DNA of 64,000 bases from contig NZ_BNBR01000007.1 of assembly GCF_014656055.1 (NCBI RefSeq), positions 1 through 64,000 on the forward strand, in the 5' to 3' direction. Shown piece by piece: positions 51,890 through 59,570 of the stretch. The position numbers and the translations under genes were made by a program. The stretch's first letter is position 1. Each line of letters starts with the position of its first letter. The notes below the pieces were generated by a model that saw only the letters and a list, made by a program, of their open reading frames with translations, made no database searches and was not told the DNA's origin. Origin of the DNA: Streptomyces griseosporeus. GTDB lineage: Bacteria > Actinomycetota > Actinomycetes > Streptomycetales > Streptomycetaceae.

Positions 51890-52326
51890 TCAATCGACGT
51901 TACAGCGAGTGAGCTGCGCGCCGCTCACGACCGGCGGCTTTGTGATGACCACGTGATGTGGGATTGATCGCAGTTTCGCGTTTATTCGCGGGGTGGCCTG
52001 CCGGTTCGTACACGGCGCAATTCAAACCCGCTTCATCTCCGCCGTGTCGGGCGTTCTGCCTTTCAGAATATGTTCATCCACGGCTCGGGGAGAATTGCAC
52101 CGCGGGTCACCGCGGGTCCCGGCACGCCCCCGCCGTCCGCCGCCGCGCCGGCCCCGCCCCTGTGTGGCTCGTGTCACACGGCTGTGGATGTGGCGCAAAA
52201 GACAGCTCAGCCCCGAGCTTCACGGACTCGCGTACGCTGACGACTCACCCGCACGCGCGCCCGCCCCACGGCGGTGCCGCACGCCGCCTGGCCGGCGAGG
52301 CGAGGGATCATCTGGGAGGTACGTAC
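51890..52326. other. Divergent PAP2/MFS intergenic region
   Basis: About 437 bp. TACGCT at 52233-52238 could be a -10 box for the MFS gene, but its -35 is unclear. An AT-richer stretch near 51960-52100 stands out from the GC-rich surroundings. No ORF with credible composition was found. Confidence 0.4.
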
Positions 52327-53940
52327 ATGTCCGGGACGACCACGGCCGCCGCCGCGCTGCGCCGTCGGACGGCCGGGGCCGGTGCCAACCGCTGGGTCGT
52401 CCTCGTGGTGCTGTGCGTCAGCCTGCTGCTGGTCGCCGTGGACGCCACCGTGCTGCACGTGGCGGTGCCCGCCGTCACCGAGGACCTCAAGCCCGGCGCC
52501 ATCGAGCTGCTCTGGATCGTCGACACCTATCCGCTCGTCTGCGCCGCGCTGCTGATCCTCTTCGGCACGCTCGGTGACAAGGTCGGCCGCAGACGGATCC
52601 TGCTCCTCGGCTACGGCCTCTTCGGCGTCGCCTCCGCGCTCGCGGCCTTCGCGCCGAACGCCCAGGTCCTCATCACGGCCCGGGCGCTGCTCGGCGTGGG
52701 CGGCGCGATGATCATGCCGGCGACGCTGTCGATCCTGCGGCAGGTCTTCCCCGACCGGCGCGAGCGGGCGCTCGCGATCGGCGTGTGGAGCGCGGTCGCC
52801 GCGGTCGGCGCGGCGGTCGGCCCGCTGCTCGGCGGCTTCCTCCTCGAACACTTCTGGTGGGGCTCGGTCTTCCTGGTCAACATCCCGCTGATGCTGGTGA
52901 GCCTCCCGGTGGGGCGGCTGCTGCTGCCCGAGTCGACCGGGGACGGCGAGGGCCCGTGGGACGTCGTCGGCGCGCTGATGGCGGCGGGCGGGCTGTTCGG
53001 GGTGGTCTTCGGGGTGAAGCGGCTCGGCGGCGGCACGTCCGTGGTCAGCCTGCTCACCCTGGTGCCGCTCGTGGCCGGCGCGGTGCTGCTGGTGCTGTTC
53101 GTACGGCGGCAGCGCGGGCGCCGGCATCCGCTGGTCGACCTGCGGATGTTCGCACGGCCGGTGTTCGGCACGTCCGTCGGGTGCATCGTGCTCGCGATGC
53201 TGGCGCTCGTCGGGCTGGAGCTGATCGCGGCGCAGTACCTCCAGCTGGTGCTCGGGCTGTCGCCGCTGGAGACCGGGCTGCGGCTGCTGCCGCTGACCGT
53301 CGCGGCGATGGCGGCGGGGCTCGCCGGGGCGCAGCTGCTGCGCCGGTTCGGGCCGCGGCGGATGGTGAGCGCCGGGTTCTGCCTGACCGCGGCGGCGGTG
53401 GTGACGCTGACGGCGATGGGCGGTGCCGACAACCCGGGGCTGCTGCTCTTCGGGTTCGTGCTGCTCGGGTTTGGGCTGGAGACGACGCTGTTCGGGGCGT
53501 ACGAGTCGATGCTGAGCGAGGCGCCGGCCGAGCAGGCGGGCGGGGCGGCGGCGATCGGGGAGACGTCGTACCAGCTGGGGGCCGGGATCGGGATCGCGCT
53601 GCTGGGCAGTGTGATGAACGCGGCGTACGCGCCCGGGCCGGCGTCCGTGCCGGGGGTGCCGGCGGCGGACGCGCGGGCGGCGGGGCATTCGCTGGGCGAG
53701 GCGTACGAGGTGTCCGGGCGGCTGGGCGGGCCGGCGGGGGTTGCCCTGCGGCGGGCGGCGCGGGAGTCCTTTGTGCACGGGCTGCATGTGACGCTGCTGG
53801 TGAGTGCGGGGTTGTTGCTGGTGGGGGCGGTGATCGCGCTGCGGTTGCCGCGGGTGATGCAGTGCACGGAGGTGTCCGTGCCGGCGCCTCGCGGCGTGGA
53901 GGACGTGGAGGGCGTGGAGAGGTCCCGCGTCTCCGCGTGA
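52327..53940 (+). CDS. MFS transporter, DHA2 family (14-helix drug exporter)
   Basis: A 537-residue transporter with about fourteen hydrophobic helices. Motif A is GTLGDKVGRRRILLLG, motif D1 VDATVLHVAVPAV, and motif C-like GPLLGGFLLEHFWWGSVFLVNIP, the DHA2 pattern of proton-driven drug/antiseptic exporters such as QacA and LfrA. GGGAGGT lies six bases before the ATG at 52327. The C-terminal end carries an acidic tail. Substrate unknown; no regulator is adjacent on this strand. A gap of 260 bp follows. Confidence 0.9.
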   Translation: MSGTTTAAAALRRRTAGAGANRWVVLVVLCVSLLLVAVDATVLHVAVPAVTEDLKPGAIELLWIVDTYPLVCAALLILFGTLGDKVGRRRILLLGYGLFGVASALAAFAPNAQVLITARALLGVGGAMIMPATLSILRQVFPDRRERALAIGVWSAVAAVGAAVGPLLGGFLLEHFWWGSVFLVNIPLMLVSLPVGRLLLPESTGDGEGPWDVVGALMAAGGLFGVVFGVKRLGGGTSVVSLLTLVPLVAGAVLLVLFVRRQRGRRHPLVDLRMFARPVFGTSVGCIVLAMLALVGLELIAAQYLQLVLGLSPLETGLRLLPLTVAAMAAGLAGAQLLRRFGPRRMVSAGFCLTAAAVVTLTAMGGADNPGLLLFGFVLLGFGLETTLFGAYESMLSEAPAEQAGGAAAIGETSYQLGAGIGIALLGSVMNAAYAPGPASVPGVPAADARAAGHSLGEAYEVSGRLGGPAGVALRRAARESFVHGLHVTLLVSAGLLLVGAVIALRLPRVMQCTEVSVPAPRGVEDVEGVERSRVSA

Positions 53941-54143
53941 GGTCTTCTCTCCCACCCACGCACCGCCCATGACTGTCCGTTGAGGGGTGGACGTCGCCCG
54001 TGGGGCTTGCCCGCCGTCGGCGGCCGCCCGTGCGTGGGCTTCGCGGCGGCTCCCCCTGGCGTGTGCTCGCCGCCGGCTTCACCTCTCCGCCCATGGCCAA
54101 GTGCACGGATTCCGTACTGGACGTGCGGGACACTGCCCCCGTA

Positions 54144-54159
54144 ACGTCGGCCCCGACGT
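54144..54159. promoter_or_regulatory. Inverted repeat upstream of acyl-CoA dehydrogenase gene
   Basis: ACGTCGG/CCGACGT with a two-base centre forms a perfect 7-bp inverted repeat, ending four bases before the TAGC palindrome. It may be part of the same control region. Confidence 0.45.
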
Positions 54160-54162
54160 CGT

Positions 54163-54179
54163 AACTAGCGGCGCTAGTT
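54163..54179. promoter_or_regulatory. 17-bp palindromic operator, TetR-type
   Basis: AACTAGCG, one base, CGCTAGTT is a perfect 8-bp inverted repeat located 22 bp before the acyl-CoA dehydrogenase start. The size and symmetry match TetR-family operators, many of which control acyl-CoA genes in Streptomyces. No TetR gene lies nearby. The gap 53941-54200 contains no gene. Confidence 0.65.
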
Positions 54180-54200
54180 TTAAGCGTGTCGGAGGGTTCC

Positions 54201-55391
54201 ATGTCCGCGTCCTCGAAGTTGCCCCCGTTCGACCCCGCCGACCCCCTCGGCATCGACGACCTGCTCGACCCGGAGGACCTCGCCGTCCGGGACACCGTGC
54301 GGGCGTGGGCCGCGGACCGGGTGCTGCCGTATGTCGCCGAGTGGTACGAGAAGGGCGAGCTGCCGGGCATCCGCGAGCTGGCCCGGGAGCTCGGCTCGAT
54401 CGGGGCACTCGGGATGTCGCTGGAGGGGTACGGGTGCGCCGGCGCCTCCGCCGTGCAGTACGGGCTGGCCTGTCTGGAGCTGGAGGCCGCCGACTCGGGC
54501 ATCCGGTCCCTCGTCTCGGTGCAGGGCTCGCTCGCCATGTACGCCATCCACCGCTTCGGCAGCGAGGAGCAGAAGCAGACCTGGCTGCCGCGGATGGCCG
54601 CAGGTGAGGTCATCGGATGCTTCGGGCTGACCGAGCCCGACCACGGCTCCGACCCCGCCTCGATGCGGACCTCCGCCAAGCGCGACGGCTCCGACTGGGT
54701 GCTGAACGGCCGCAAGATGTGGATCACCAACGGGTCCGTCGCCGGGGTGGCCGTGGTGTGGGCGCAGACCGAGGAGGGGATCCGCGGCTTCGTCGTACCG
54801 ACCGGCACCCCCGGCTTCTCCGCGCCCGAGATCAAGCACAAGTGGTCCCTGCGCGCCTCCGTCACCAGCGAGCTGGTCCTGGACGACGTACGGCTGCCCG
54901 CCGACGCCGTCCTGCCGGAGGTGACCGGCCTGCGCGGGCCGCTGAGCTGTCTGTCCCACGCCCGGTACGGGATCGTCTGGGGTGCGATGGGGGCGGCGCG
55001 GGCCAGCTTCGAGGCCGCGGTCGACTACGCGAAGTCACGGGAGCAGTTCGGCAGGCCCATCGGCGGCTTCCAGCTCACCCAGGCCAAACTCGCCGACATG
55101 GCGGTGGAACTGCACAAGGGAATTCTGCTCGCCCATCACCTCGGGCGGCGCATGGACGCCGGCCGCCTGCGTCCCGAGCAGGTCAGCTTCGGCAAGCTCA
55201 ACAACGTACGGGAGGCCATCGAGATCTGCCGTACGGCCCGTACGATCCTCGGCGCCAACGGGATTTCGCTCGAATACCCCGTGATGCGGCACGCGACGAA
55301 TCTCGAATCGGTGCTCACCTACGAGGGCACCGTCGAGATGCACCAGCTCGTGCTGGGCAAGGCGCTCACCGGACTCGACGCGTTCCGGTGA
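54201..55391 (+). CDS. Acyl-CoA dehydrogenase (glutaryl-CoA dehydrogenase-like)
   Basis: A 396-residue FAD-dependent acyl-CoA dehydrogenase. Flavin and substrate motifs are CFGLTEPDHGSDPASMRTSAKRDGSDWVLNGRKMWITNG and ARYGIVWGAMGAARASFEAAVDYAKSREQFGRPIGGFQLTQAKLADM, and the catalytic base lies in LESVLTYEGTVEMHQLVLGKALTG (TYEGT). The TYEGT and REQFGRPIGGFQLTQ blocks resemble glutaryl-CoA dehydrogenases, suggesting lysine or glutarate catabolism; straight-chain substrates remain possible. GGAGGG precedes the ATG at 54201. It ends 39 bp before the convergent sepF-like gene. Confidence 0.88.
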   Translation: MSASSKLPPFDPADPLGIDDLLDPEDLAVRDTVRAWAADRVLPYVAEWYEKGELPGIRELARELGSIGALGMSLEGYGCAGASAVQYGLACLELEAADSGIRSLVSVQGSLAMYAIHRFGSEEQKQTWLPRMAAGEVIGCFGLTEPDHGSDPASMRTSAKRDGSDWVLNGRKMWITNGSVAGVAVVWAQTEEGIRGFVVPTGTPGFSAPEIKHKWSLRASVTSELVLDDVRLPADAVLPEVTGLRGPLSCLSHARYGIVWGAMGAARASFEAAVDYAKSREQFGRPIGGFQLTQAKLADMAVELHKGILLAHHLGRRMDAGRLRPEQVSFGKLNNVREAIEICRTARTILGANGISLEYPVMRHATNLESVLTYEGTVEMHQLVLGKALTGLDAFR

Positions 55392-55430
55392 CGGACCCCG
55401 AGCAGGGCGGGGCCGGTGAGCGGCCCTGCC

Positions 55431-55868
55431 TCAGCTCTGGTTGAAGAAGCCGTCCGAGCGGTGCGCGGCCGGCTCGCCGCTGATGATCTCCGTGTCGGCC
55501 GGGGTCAGCAGGAACACCCGGTTGGAGACGCGGTCGATGGACCCGCGCAGGCCGAAGATGAGCCCCGCCGCGAAGTCGACGACACGCTTGGCGTCGGCCG
55601 GCTCCATGGCCGTGAGGTTCATGATGACCGGCACGCCGTCACGGAACAGCTCGCCGATCGCGCGGGCGTCCCGGAAGCTGTCCGGGGTGACCGTGCCGAT
55701 CCGGCGGCCCTTCTCCTCGGCCGTGTCCGTGGCGACCTTCACCCGGGGGTCGGTGACCCAGGCGTCCCCGGAGTCGGTCCCCTCGGAGTAGTCGTCGTCG
55801 TAGTAACGCTCGTCATCGTTGTCGTCGACGAGGCCAAGCCAGGCACTCGCCTTGCGCACCGATCCCAT
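55431..55868 (-). CDS. SepF-like cell-division protein (SflA type)
   Basis: A 145-residue SepF-family protein. The N-terminal helix MGSVRKASAWLGLVDDND is a membrane-targeting amphipath; an acidic DDERYYDDDYSE linker follows; the C-terminal domain (IGTVTPDSFRDARAIGELFRDGVPVIMNLTAMEPADAKRVVDFAAGLIFGLRGSIDRVSNRVFLLTPADTEI) is the polymerising core. SepF anchors FtsZ to the membrane. It lacks the dcw cluster context and resembles the Streptomyces SepF-like protein SflA, which affects sporulation septation. Divergent from the Cys-rich gene. Confidence 0.88.
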   Translation of the reverse strand: MGSVRKASAWLGLVDDNDDERYYDDDYSEGTDSGDAWVTDPRVKVATDTAEEKGRRIGTVTPDSFRDARAIGELFRDGVPVIMNLTAMEPADAKRVVDFAAGLIFGLRGSIDRVSNRVFLLTPADTEIISGEPAAHRSDGFFNQS

Positions 55869-56055
55869 GGACGCCTCCTCTCACAGCGGTCTTTCTTGCT
55901 TTCCGCATCCCTATGGTCATCCATGATGCGGATGGCGCGCCAAGTGGATAGACGCCGCGCGGGGGGTTTGTGACGGTACTGGTGCACAGCGGATCCGTCG
56001 AGAGGCCGTGTTTCCCAAGGGTCGTATCTCAAACGGCTGCTGACTGTGAGTGAAA

Positions 56056-56061
56056 TATGAT
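56056..56061 (+). promoter_or_regulatory. Possible -10 box upstream of the Cys-rich gene
   Basis: TATGAT at 56056-56061 is a five-of-six match to the vegetative -10 and lies 53 bp before the gene at 56114. No good -35 is present. The 245-bp divergent region also holds GCATC/GATGC arms near 55906-55930. Confidence 0.35.
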
Positions 56062-56113
56062 TCTTCACGGCGTCCGGGTGACGGGCGGTGCGTACGGGTG
56101 AACGGGGGTTGTG

Positions 56114-57292
56114 GTGTTCGGAATCGTCAGGCCATGCAGACACCGGCTCGGTGAGGGGCTCGCCGCGCAGTGGATGGCGCATCTGTGCGGGCTCTGTCTC
56201 GCCCTGCGCAAGGATCACGGACAATTCGCCCGTATCGTGACGAACTATGACGGGCTGCTCATTTCGGTTCTGACGGAGGCTCAGGCCGGGAAGTCCGCCG
56301 ACGGGCGGCGTACGGCGGGACCGTGCCCGTTGCGCGGGATGCGCACCGCGTCCGTCGCGGACGGTGAGGGCGCGCGCCTCGCGGCCGCCGTGTCGCTGGT
56401 CCTCGCCTCGGCCAAGGTGCGCGATCACGTCGCCGACGGGGACGGGCTGCTGGCCCGCCGGCCCGTCGCCCGCGCCGCGCGCCGGGTCGCCGCGAGCTGG
56501 GGACGCGCAGGGGAGCGCGGCGGTACGGCCGTCGGCTTCGACACCGCCGTCCTCGTCGACGCCGTCGACCGGCAGGTCGGCCTGGAGGCGCTGGCCGGGC
56601 CCGGCACGCCGCTCCTCACCGTCACCGAACCCACCGAGACGGCCACCGCGGCGGCCTTCGCGCACACCGCGGTCCTCGCCGGCCGGCCCGGCAACGCCGT
56701 GCCGCTCGCCGAGGCCGGGCGCCTGTTCGGCCGCCTCGCGCATCTCCTCGACGCCGTGGAGGACCAGGCCGCCGACGCCGCGTCCGGCGCGTGGAACCCG
56801 CTGACCGCCACCGGTACCTCGCGCGCCGAGGCCCGCCGCCTCGCCGACGACGCCCTGCACGGCATCCGGCTCGCCCTGAAGGACGTCGAGTTCACCGACG
56901 CGAAGCTCGCCCATCTGCTCCTCGTCCACGAACTGCGCCGGTCGGTGGACCGGGCGTTCGGCACCGAGTCCTGCGGACACGCGCGACCGGAGGGTGCGTT
57001 CGGCCCGCCGCAGGGGCCCTACGCGCCGCCGCAGCACCCCTACGACGCGAACAACCCCTTCGGCGCGCAGCCGCCGCAGCACCCCGGCAAGCGGGGCTTC
57101 TGGGCCGGGTGCGCGGCCGCGCTCGGGCTGTGCTGCACCTGCAAGGTGTGCTGTGCCGACGAGTTCGAGGGGCCGTGGTCGCGGAAGAAGCGGGAGGGGT
57201 GGTGCAGCGACTGCGGGAGCTGCGACTGCTCCTGCTGCGAGGCCTGCTCCTGCTGCGAGTGCTGTGAGTGCTGCTCGTGCTGTGACTGCTGA
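56114..57292 (+). CDS. DUF5685-like protein with extremely Cys-rich C-terminus
   Basis: A 392-residue protein I would place in the DUF5685 family. It starts FGIVRPCRHRLGEGLAAQWMAHLCGLCLALRKDHG, with CxxxR...CGLC Cys residues, and has a largely helical Ala-rich middle. After a Pro/Gln linker (residues ~295-330) the last 60 residues hold 22 Cys, in clusters such as CCTCKVCC, SCDCSCCEAC and ECCECCSCCDC, and end in the stop. Metal binding is an obvious possibility. The GTG at 56114 follows GGGGG by five bases. Divergent from the SepF-like gene. Function unknown. Confidence 0.78.
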   Translation: MFGIVRPCRHRLGEGLAAQWMAHLCGLCLALRKDHGQFARIVTNYDGLLISVLTEAQAGKSADGRRTAGPCPLRGMRTASVADGEGARLAAAVSLVLASAKVRDHVADGDGLLARRPVARAARRVAASWGRAGERGGTAVGFDTAVLVDAVDRQVGLEALAGPGTPLLTVTEPTETATAAAFAHTAVLAGRPGNAVPLAEAGRLFGRLAHLLDAVEDQAADAASGAWNPLTATGTSRAEARRLADDALHGIRLALKDVEFTDAKLAHLLLVHELRRSVDRAFGTESCGHARPEGAFGPPQGPYAPPQHPYDANNPFGAQPPQHPGKRGFWAGCAAALGLCCTCKVCCADEFEGPWSRKKREGWCSDCGSCDCSCCEACSCCECCECCSCCDC

Positions 57293-57313
57293 CCGTGCGA
57301 GACCCCAGTGCCT

Positions 57314-58267
57314 CTAGGGCGTCTTCAGCTCCGGCGGTGAGATCTCCGACCGGGTGAGGGCGGAGGCCGTCGTGCCCCACTTCTTCAGGATCCGCGCGTA
57401 CGTGCCGTCCGCGATCAGCTTGTCCACCGCCGCCCGGAACGCGGGCGCCAGCGGCGTGCCCTTCTTGAAGGCGAAGCCGACGTCCAGGCGGTGGAACTCG
57501 TTGAGGAACCTCACGCCGGGCTGATGGGCGACGGCGTACCGCAGGCCGTTGATGGTGGACATCACGACGTCGCTGCGGCCCTGCTGGAGGGAGGACCAGA
57601 CGGCGCCCTGTTCGCTGTATGTCTGCACCTTGTACGGCTTCTTGCCGGCGTCGGCGCAGACGTGCGCGTTCTTCTCCAGCGTCGCCTCGAAGGTGGTGCC
57701 GGCGCCGGTGGCGACGTTCAGCCCGCACAACTGCGTCAGCTCCGTCACCTTGGACAGCTCGCTGTCCTTGCGGGTGGCGAAGCCCTGGCCGTCGTTGATG
57801 TAGGTGACGAAGTCGATGGTCCGGCGCCGCTCGTCGGTCACCCCGAAGTTGCTGGCGCCGACGTCGTACTTGCCGCTGTCCAGGGCCGGCAGGATCGCCT
57901 CGAAACTCGCCTGCTCGACCTTGACCTTCAGGCCGAGCACCTTCGCCACCGCGTAGGTGAAGTCGACGTCCTGGCCGGTGAGCGTCTTGCCGTCGGCGAG
58001 GTAGGTGGTGCCGGGCGGGGTACCGCCGACGCTGACCGCGACGGTGACCTGCCTGACGCCCGCGGGCAGCAGCTTCGCCGCGGCCTCGTCCTTCGCGATG
58101 CCGGAGACGACGTCCGTGGTGGGGACCTCGTCGGCGGCGGCCGCCGCGCCGGCGGTGCCGGTGGCGCCGTCGGCGCCGGAGCCGCACGCACTGAGGAACA
58201 GGGCAGCCGAGGTGATCAGGGCAAAAGGCGCGAAATGCCTCAAGCGGGTCCGTGTGGACGTACGCAT
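57314..58267 (-). CDS. Amino acid-type ABC substrate-binding lipoprotein (family 3)
   Basis: A 317-residue solute-binding protein. The lipobox is ALFLSACGSG near residue 25. The body has DVDFTYAVAKVLGLKVKVEQASFEAILPALDSGKYDVGASNFGVTDERRRTIDFVTY and GLNVATGAGTTFEATLEKNAHVC, typical of polar amino acid (including cystine) binding proteins. AGGAGA lies eight bases before the ATG. It is preceded on its own strand by a cysteine leader peptide and is divergent from the permease-ATPase genes, which completes an importer. A sulfur amino acid or related substrate is the best inference. Confidence 0.86.
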   Translation of the reverse strand: MRTSTRTRLRHFAPFALITSAALFLSACGSGADGATGTAGAAAAADEVPTTDVVSGIAKDEAAAKLLPAGVRQVTVAVSVGGTPPGTTYLADGKTLTGQDVDFTYAVAKVLGLKVKVEQASFEAILPALDSGKYDVGASNFGVTDERRRTIDFVTYINDGQGFATRKDSELSKVTELTQLCGLNVATGAGTTFEATLEKNAHVCADAGKKPYKVQTYSEQGAVWSSLQQGRSDVVMSTINGLRYAVAHQPGVRFLNEFHRLDVGFAFKKGTPLAPAFRAAVDKLIADGTYARILKKWGTTASALTRSEISPPELKTP

Positions 58268-58431
58268 GGTGTGCGGTCTCCTGTGAGCAGCAAGAAGTCA
58301 GGGAACGGCGAAGCGCGAGGGGAGGGGTGCGCGTGTGAAGGCGGGCACGCGGGACGGCGTGCGGGAAGAACGCGGGAAAGCGTGCAGCGGCGCCTGCCCG
58401 GACCGGGCGGCGGGGCGCTCAGGGGGTCAGC

Positions 58432-58503
58432 TCAACAGGAACAGGACCACACTCGACCGAAGTCGATGTGGGAGCGCGTGACCAGCCACTGATGCGGATG
58501 CAT
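58432..58503 (-). CDS. Cysteine-ending leader peptide (attenuator uORF)
   Basis: A 23-codon ORF reads ATG to TGA on the minus strand, 164 bp before the binding-protein gene. Its C-terminal part is TRSHIDFGRVWSCSC, with Cys codons at positions 21 and 23 immediately before the stop. Streptomyces carries a family of short leader peptides with a TRRxHxDxxRV core and a Cys- or CR-type end before ABC importers, which this matches. Ribosome stalling on the Cys codons under cysteine shortage would change expression of the downstream importer gene; this mechanism is known in mycobacteria and inferred here. No Shine-Dalgarno is evident, so it may be leaderless. Confidence 0.75.
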   Translation of the reverse strand: MHPHQWLVTRSHIDFGRVWSCSC

Positions 58504-58574
58504 GGGCCAAGTGGAACAGCTCTCCGGTTTCGCGTCAACCGAGTTGAGACGTACGGCTCACAGTGCGGACAGCC

Positions 58575-58605
58575 TTGACAGCGACGGCGAACGGACCCGT
58601 AGAGT
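58575..58605 (+). promoter_or_regulatory. Promoter of the permease operon
   Basis: TTGACA at 58575-58580 and TAGAGT at 58600-58605 are 19 bp apart, slightly wide but otherwise close to consensus. Transcription would begin near 58612 and read into the permease at 58713. The 445-bp divergent region 58268-58712 also holds the minus-strand leader peptide and a GCCCG/CGGGC hairpin near 58396-58408. Confidence 0.5.
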
Positions 58606-58712
58606 CGACGGACGGCCCTGCTGAGGGGCTCGGCCGTACCGCGCCGCCCGGCGGCGCCCCGTGTGAAGGCACCCACCCGTGTTCGACTTCCGACGCGTCA
58701 CGGAGTCTTCGC

Positions 58713-59570
58713 ATGTCATCCGACACCCTCACCAAACTCCCCGCCGCACCCGGCACATCCGGCCCGGCCGACGTGCCCCGGATCGTCCCGCAGCGCCGCT
58801 ACGGCCAGTGGGCGGCGGCCGTCGTCGTCCTCGCCCTGCTCGCCCTCGCCGTCACCTCCGTGCTGCGCAACGAGGCGTTCCAGTGGGACGTCGTCGCCGC
58901 ATACTTCACCACCGACTCCGTGCTGCGCGGACTGTGGCTCACCCTGTGGCTGACGGCCGTGGTGATGGCCCTCGGCTTCGCCCTCGGCACCCTGCTCGCC
59001 GCGGCCCGCCTCTCCGCCAACCCCGTGCTGCGCGGCGTGAGCTGGGGATACGTCTGGCTGTTCCGGTCCATCCCGATCCTGGTGCAGCTGCTGCTGTGGT
59101 TCAACATCGGGGCGCTCTACCCGACGGTCCTCGGCGTGAAGACGGTCGACCTGCTCGGCCCGGTCACCGTCGCGATCATCGGCCTCACCCTGCACGAGGC
59201 CGCCTACGCCGCCGAGGTGGTGCGCGGCGGCATCCTCTCCGTCGACCGCGGCCAGATCGAGGCAGCGCAGGCGCTCGGGCTGAGCCGGTGGCGGCGCTGG
59301 CGGCGGATCGTGCTGCCGCAGGCCATGCGCGCCATCGTGCCGCCCGCCGGCAACATGCTGATCGGCACCCTCAAGGGCACCTCCATCGTCAGCGTCATCG
59401 CCGTCAACGACCTGCTGTTCTCCGTGCAGTTGGTCTACCACCGCACCTACCAGGTGATCCCGCTGCTGATGGTCGCCACCGTCTGGTACACCGTCGTCAC
59501 CTCCGTGCTCAGCGTCGGCCAGCACTACCTGGAGAAGCGGTACGCGCGCGGGGCGGAGCGGACCCGATGA
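58713..59570 (+). CDS. Amino acid-type ABC transporter permease
   Basis: A 285-residue HisMQ-type permease with about five to six hydrophobic helices. The EAA loop reads HEAAYAAEVVRGGILSVDRGQIEAAQALGLSRWRRWRRIVLPQAMRAIVPP. It forms the channel for the binding protein encoded divergently. GGAG seven bases before the ATG at 58713 sets the start. The stop overlaps the next gene (ATGA). A single permease probably forms a homodimer. Confidence 0.9.
   Translation: MSSDTLTKLPAAPGTSGPADVPRIVPQRRYGQWAAAVVVLALLALAVTSVLRNEAFQWDVVAAYFTTDSVLRGLWLTLWLTAVVMALGFALGTLLAAARLSANPVLRGVSWGYVWLFRSIPILVQLLLWFNIGALYPTVLGVKTVDLLGPVTVAIIGLTLHEAAYAAEVVRGGILSVDRGQIEAAQALGLSRWRRWRRIVLPQAMRAIVPPAGNMLIGTLKGTSIVSVIAVNDLLFSVQLVYHRTYQVIPLLMVATVWYTVVTSVLSVGQHYLEKRYARGAERTR

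Noticed and set aside
58663..58953. A plus-strand small ORF before the permease (with RLPTRHGVFAC)
   Set aside because: It reads without a nearby stop into the permease gene in another frame, and lacks the HxDxxRV core, so it is not a second leader peptide.
58679..59566. An apparent 5' extension (about 300 residues) of the FAD/NAD(P)-binding protein
   Set aside because: It overlaps the permease in another frame. The family start (SLVIVGAGPRGTG) is right after ATG 59567, which overlaps the permease stop.
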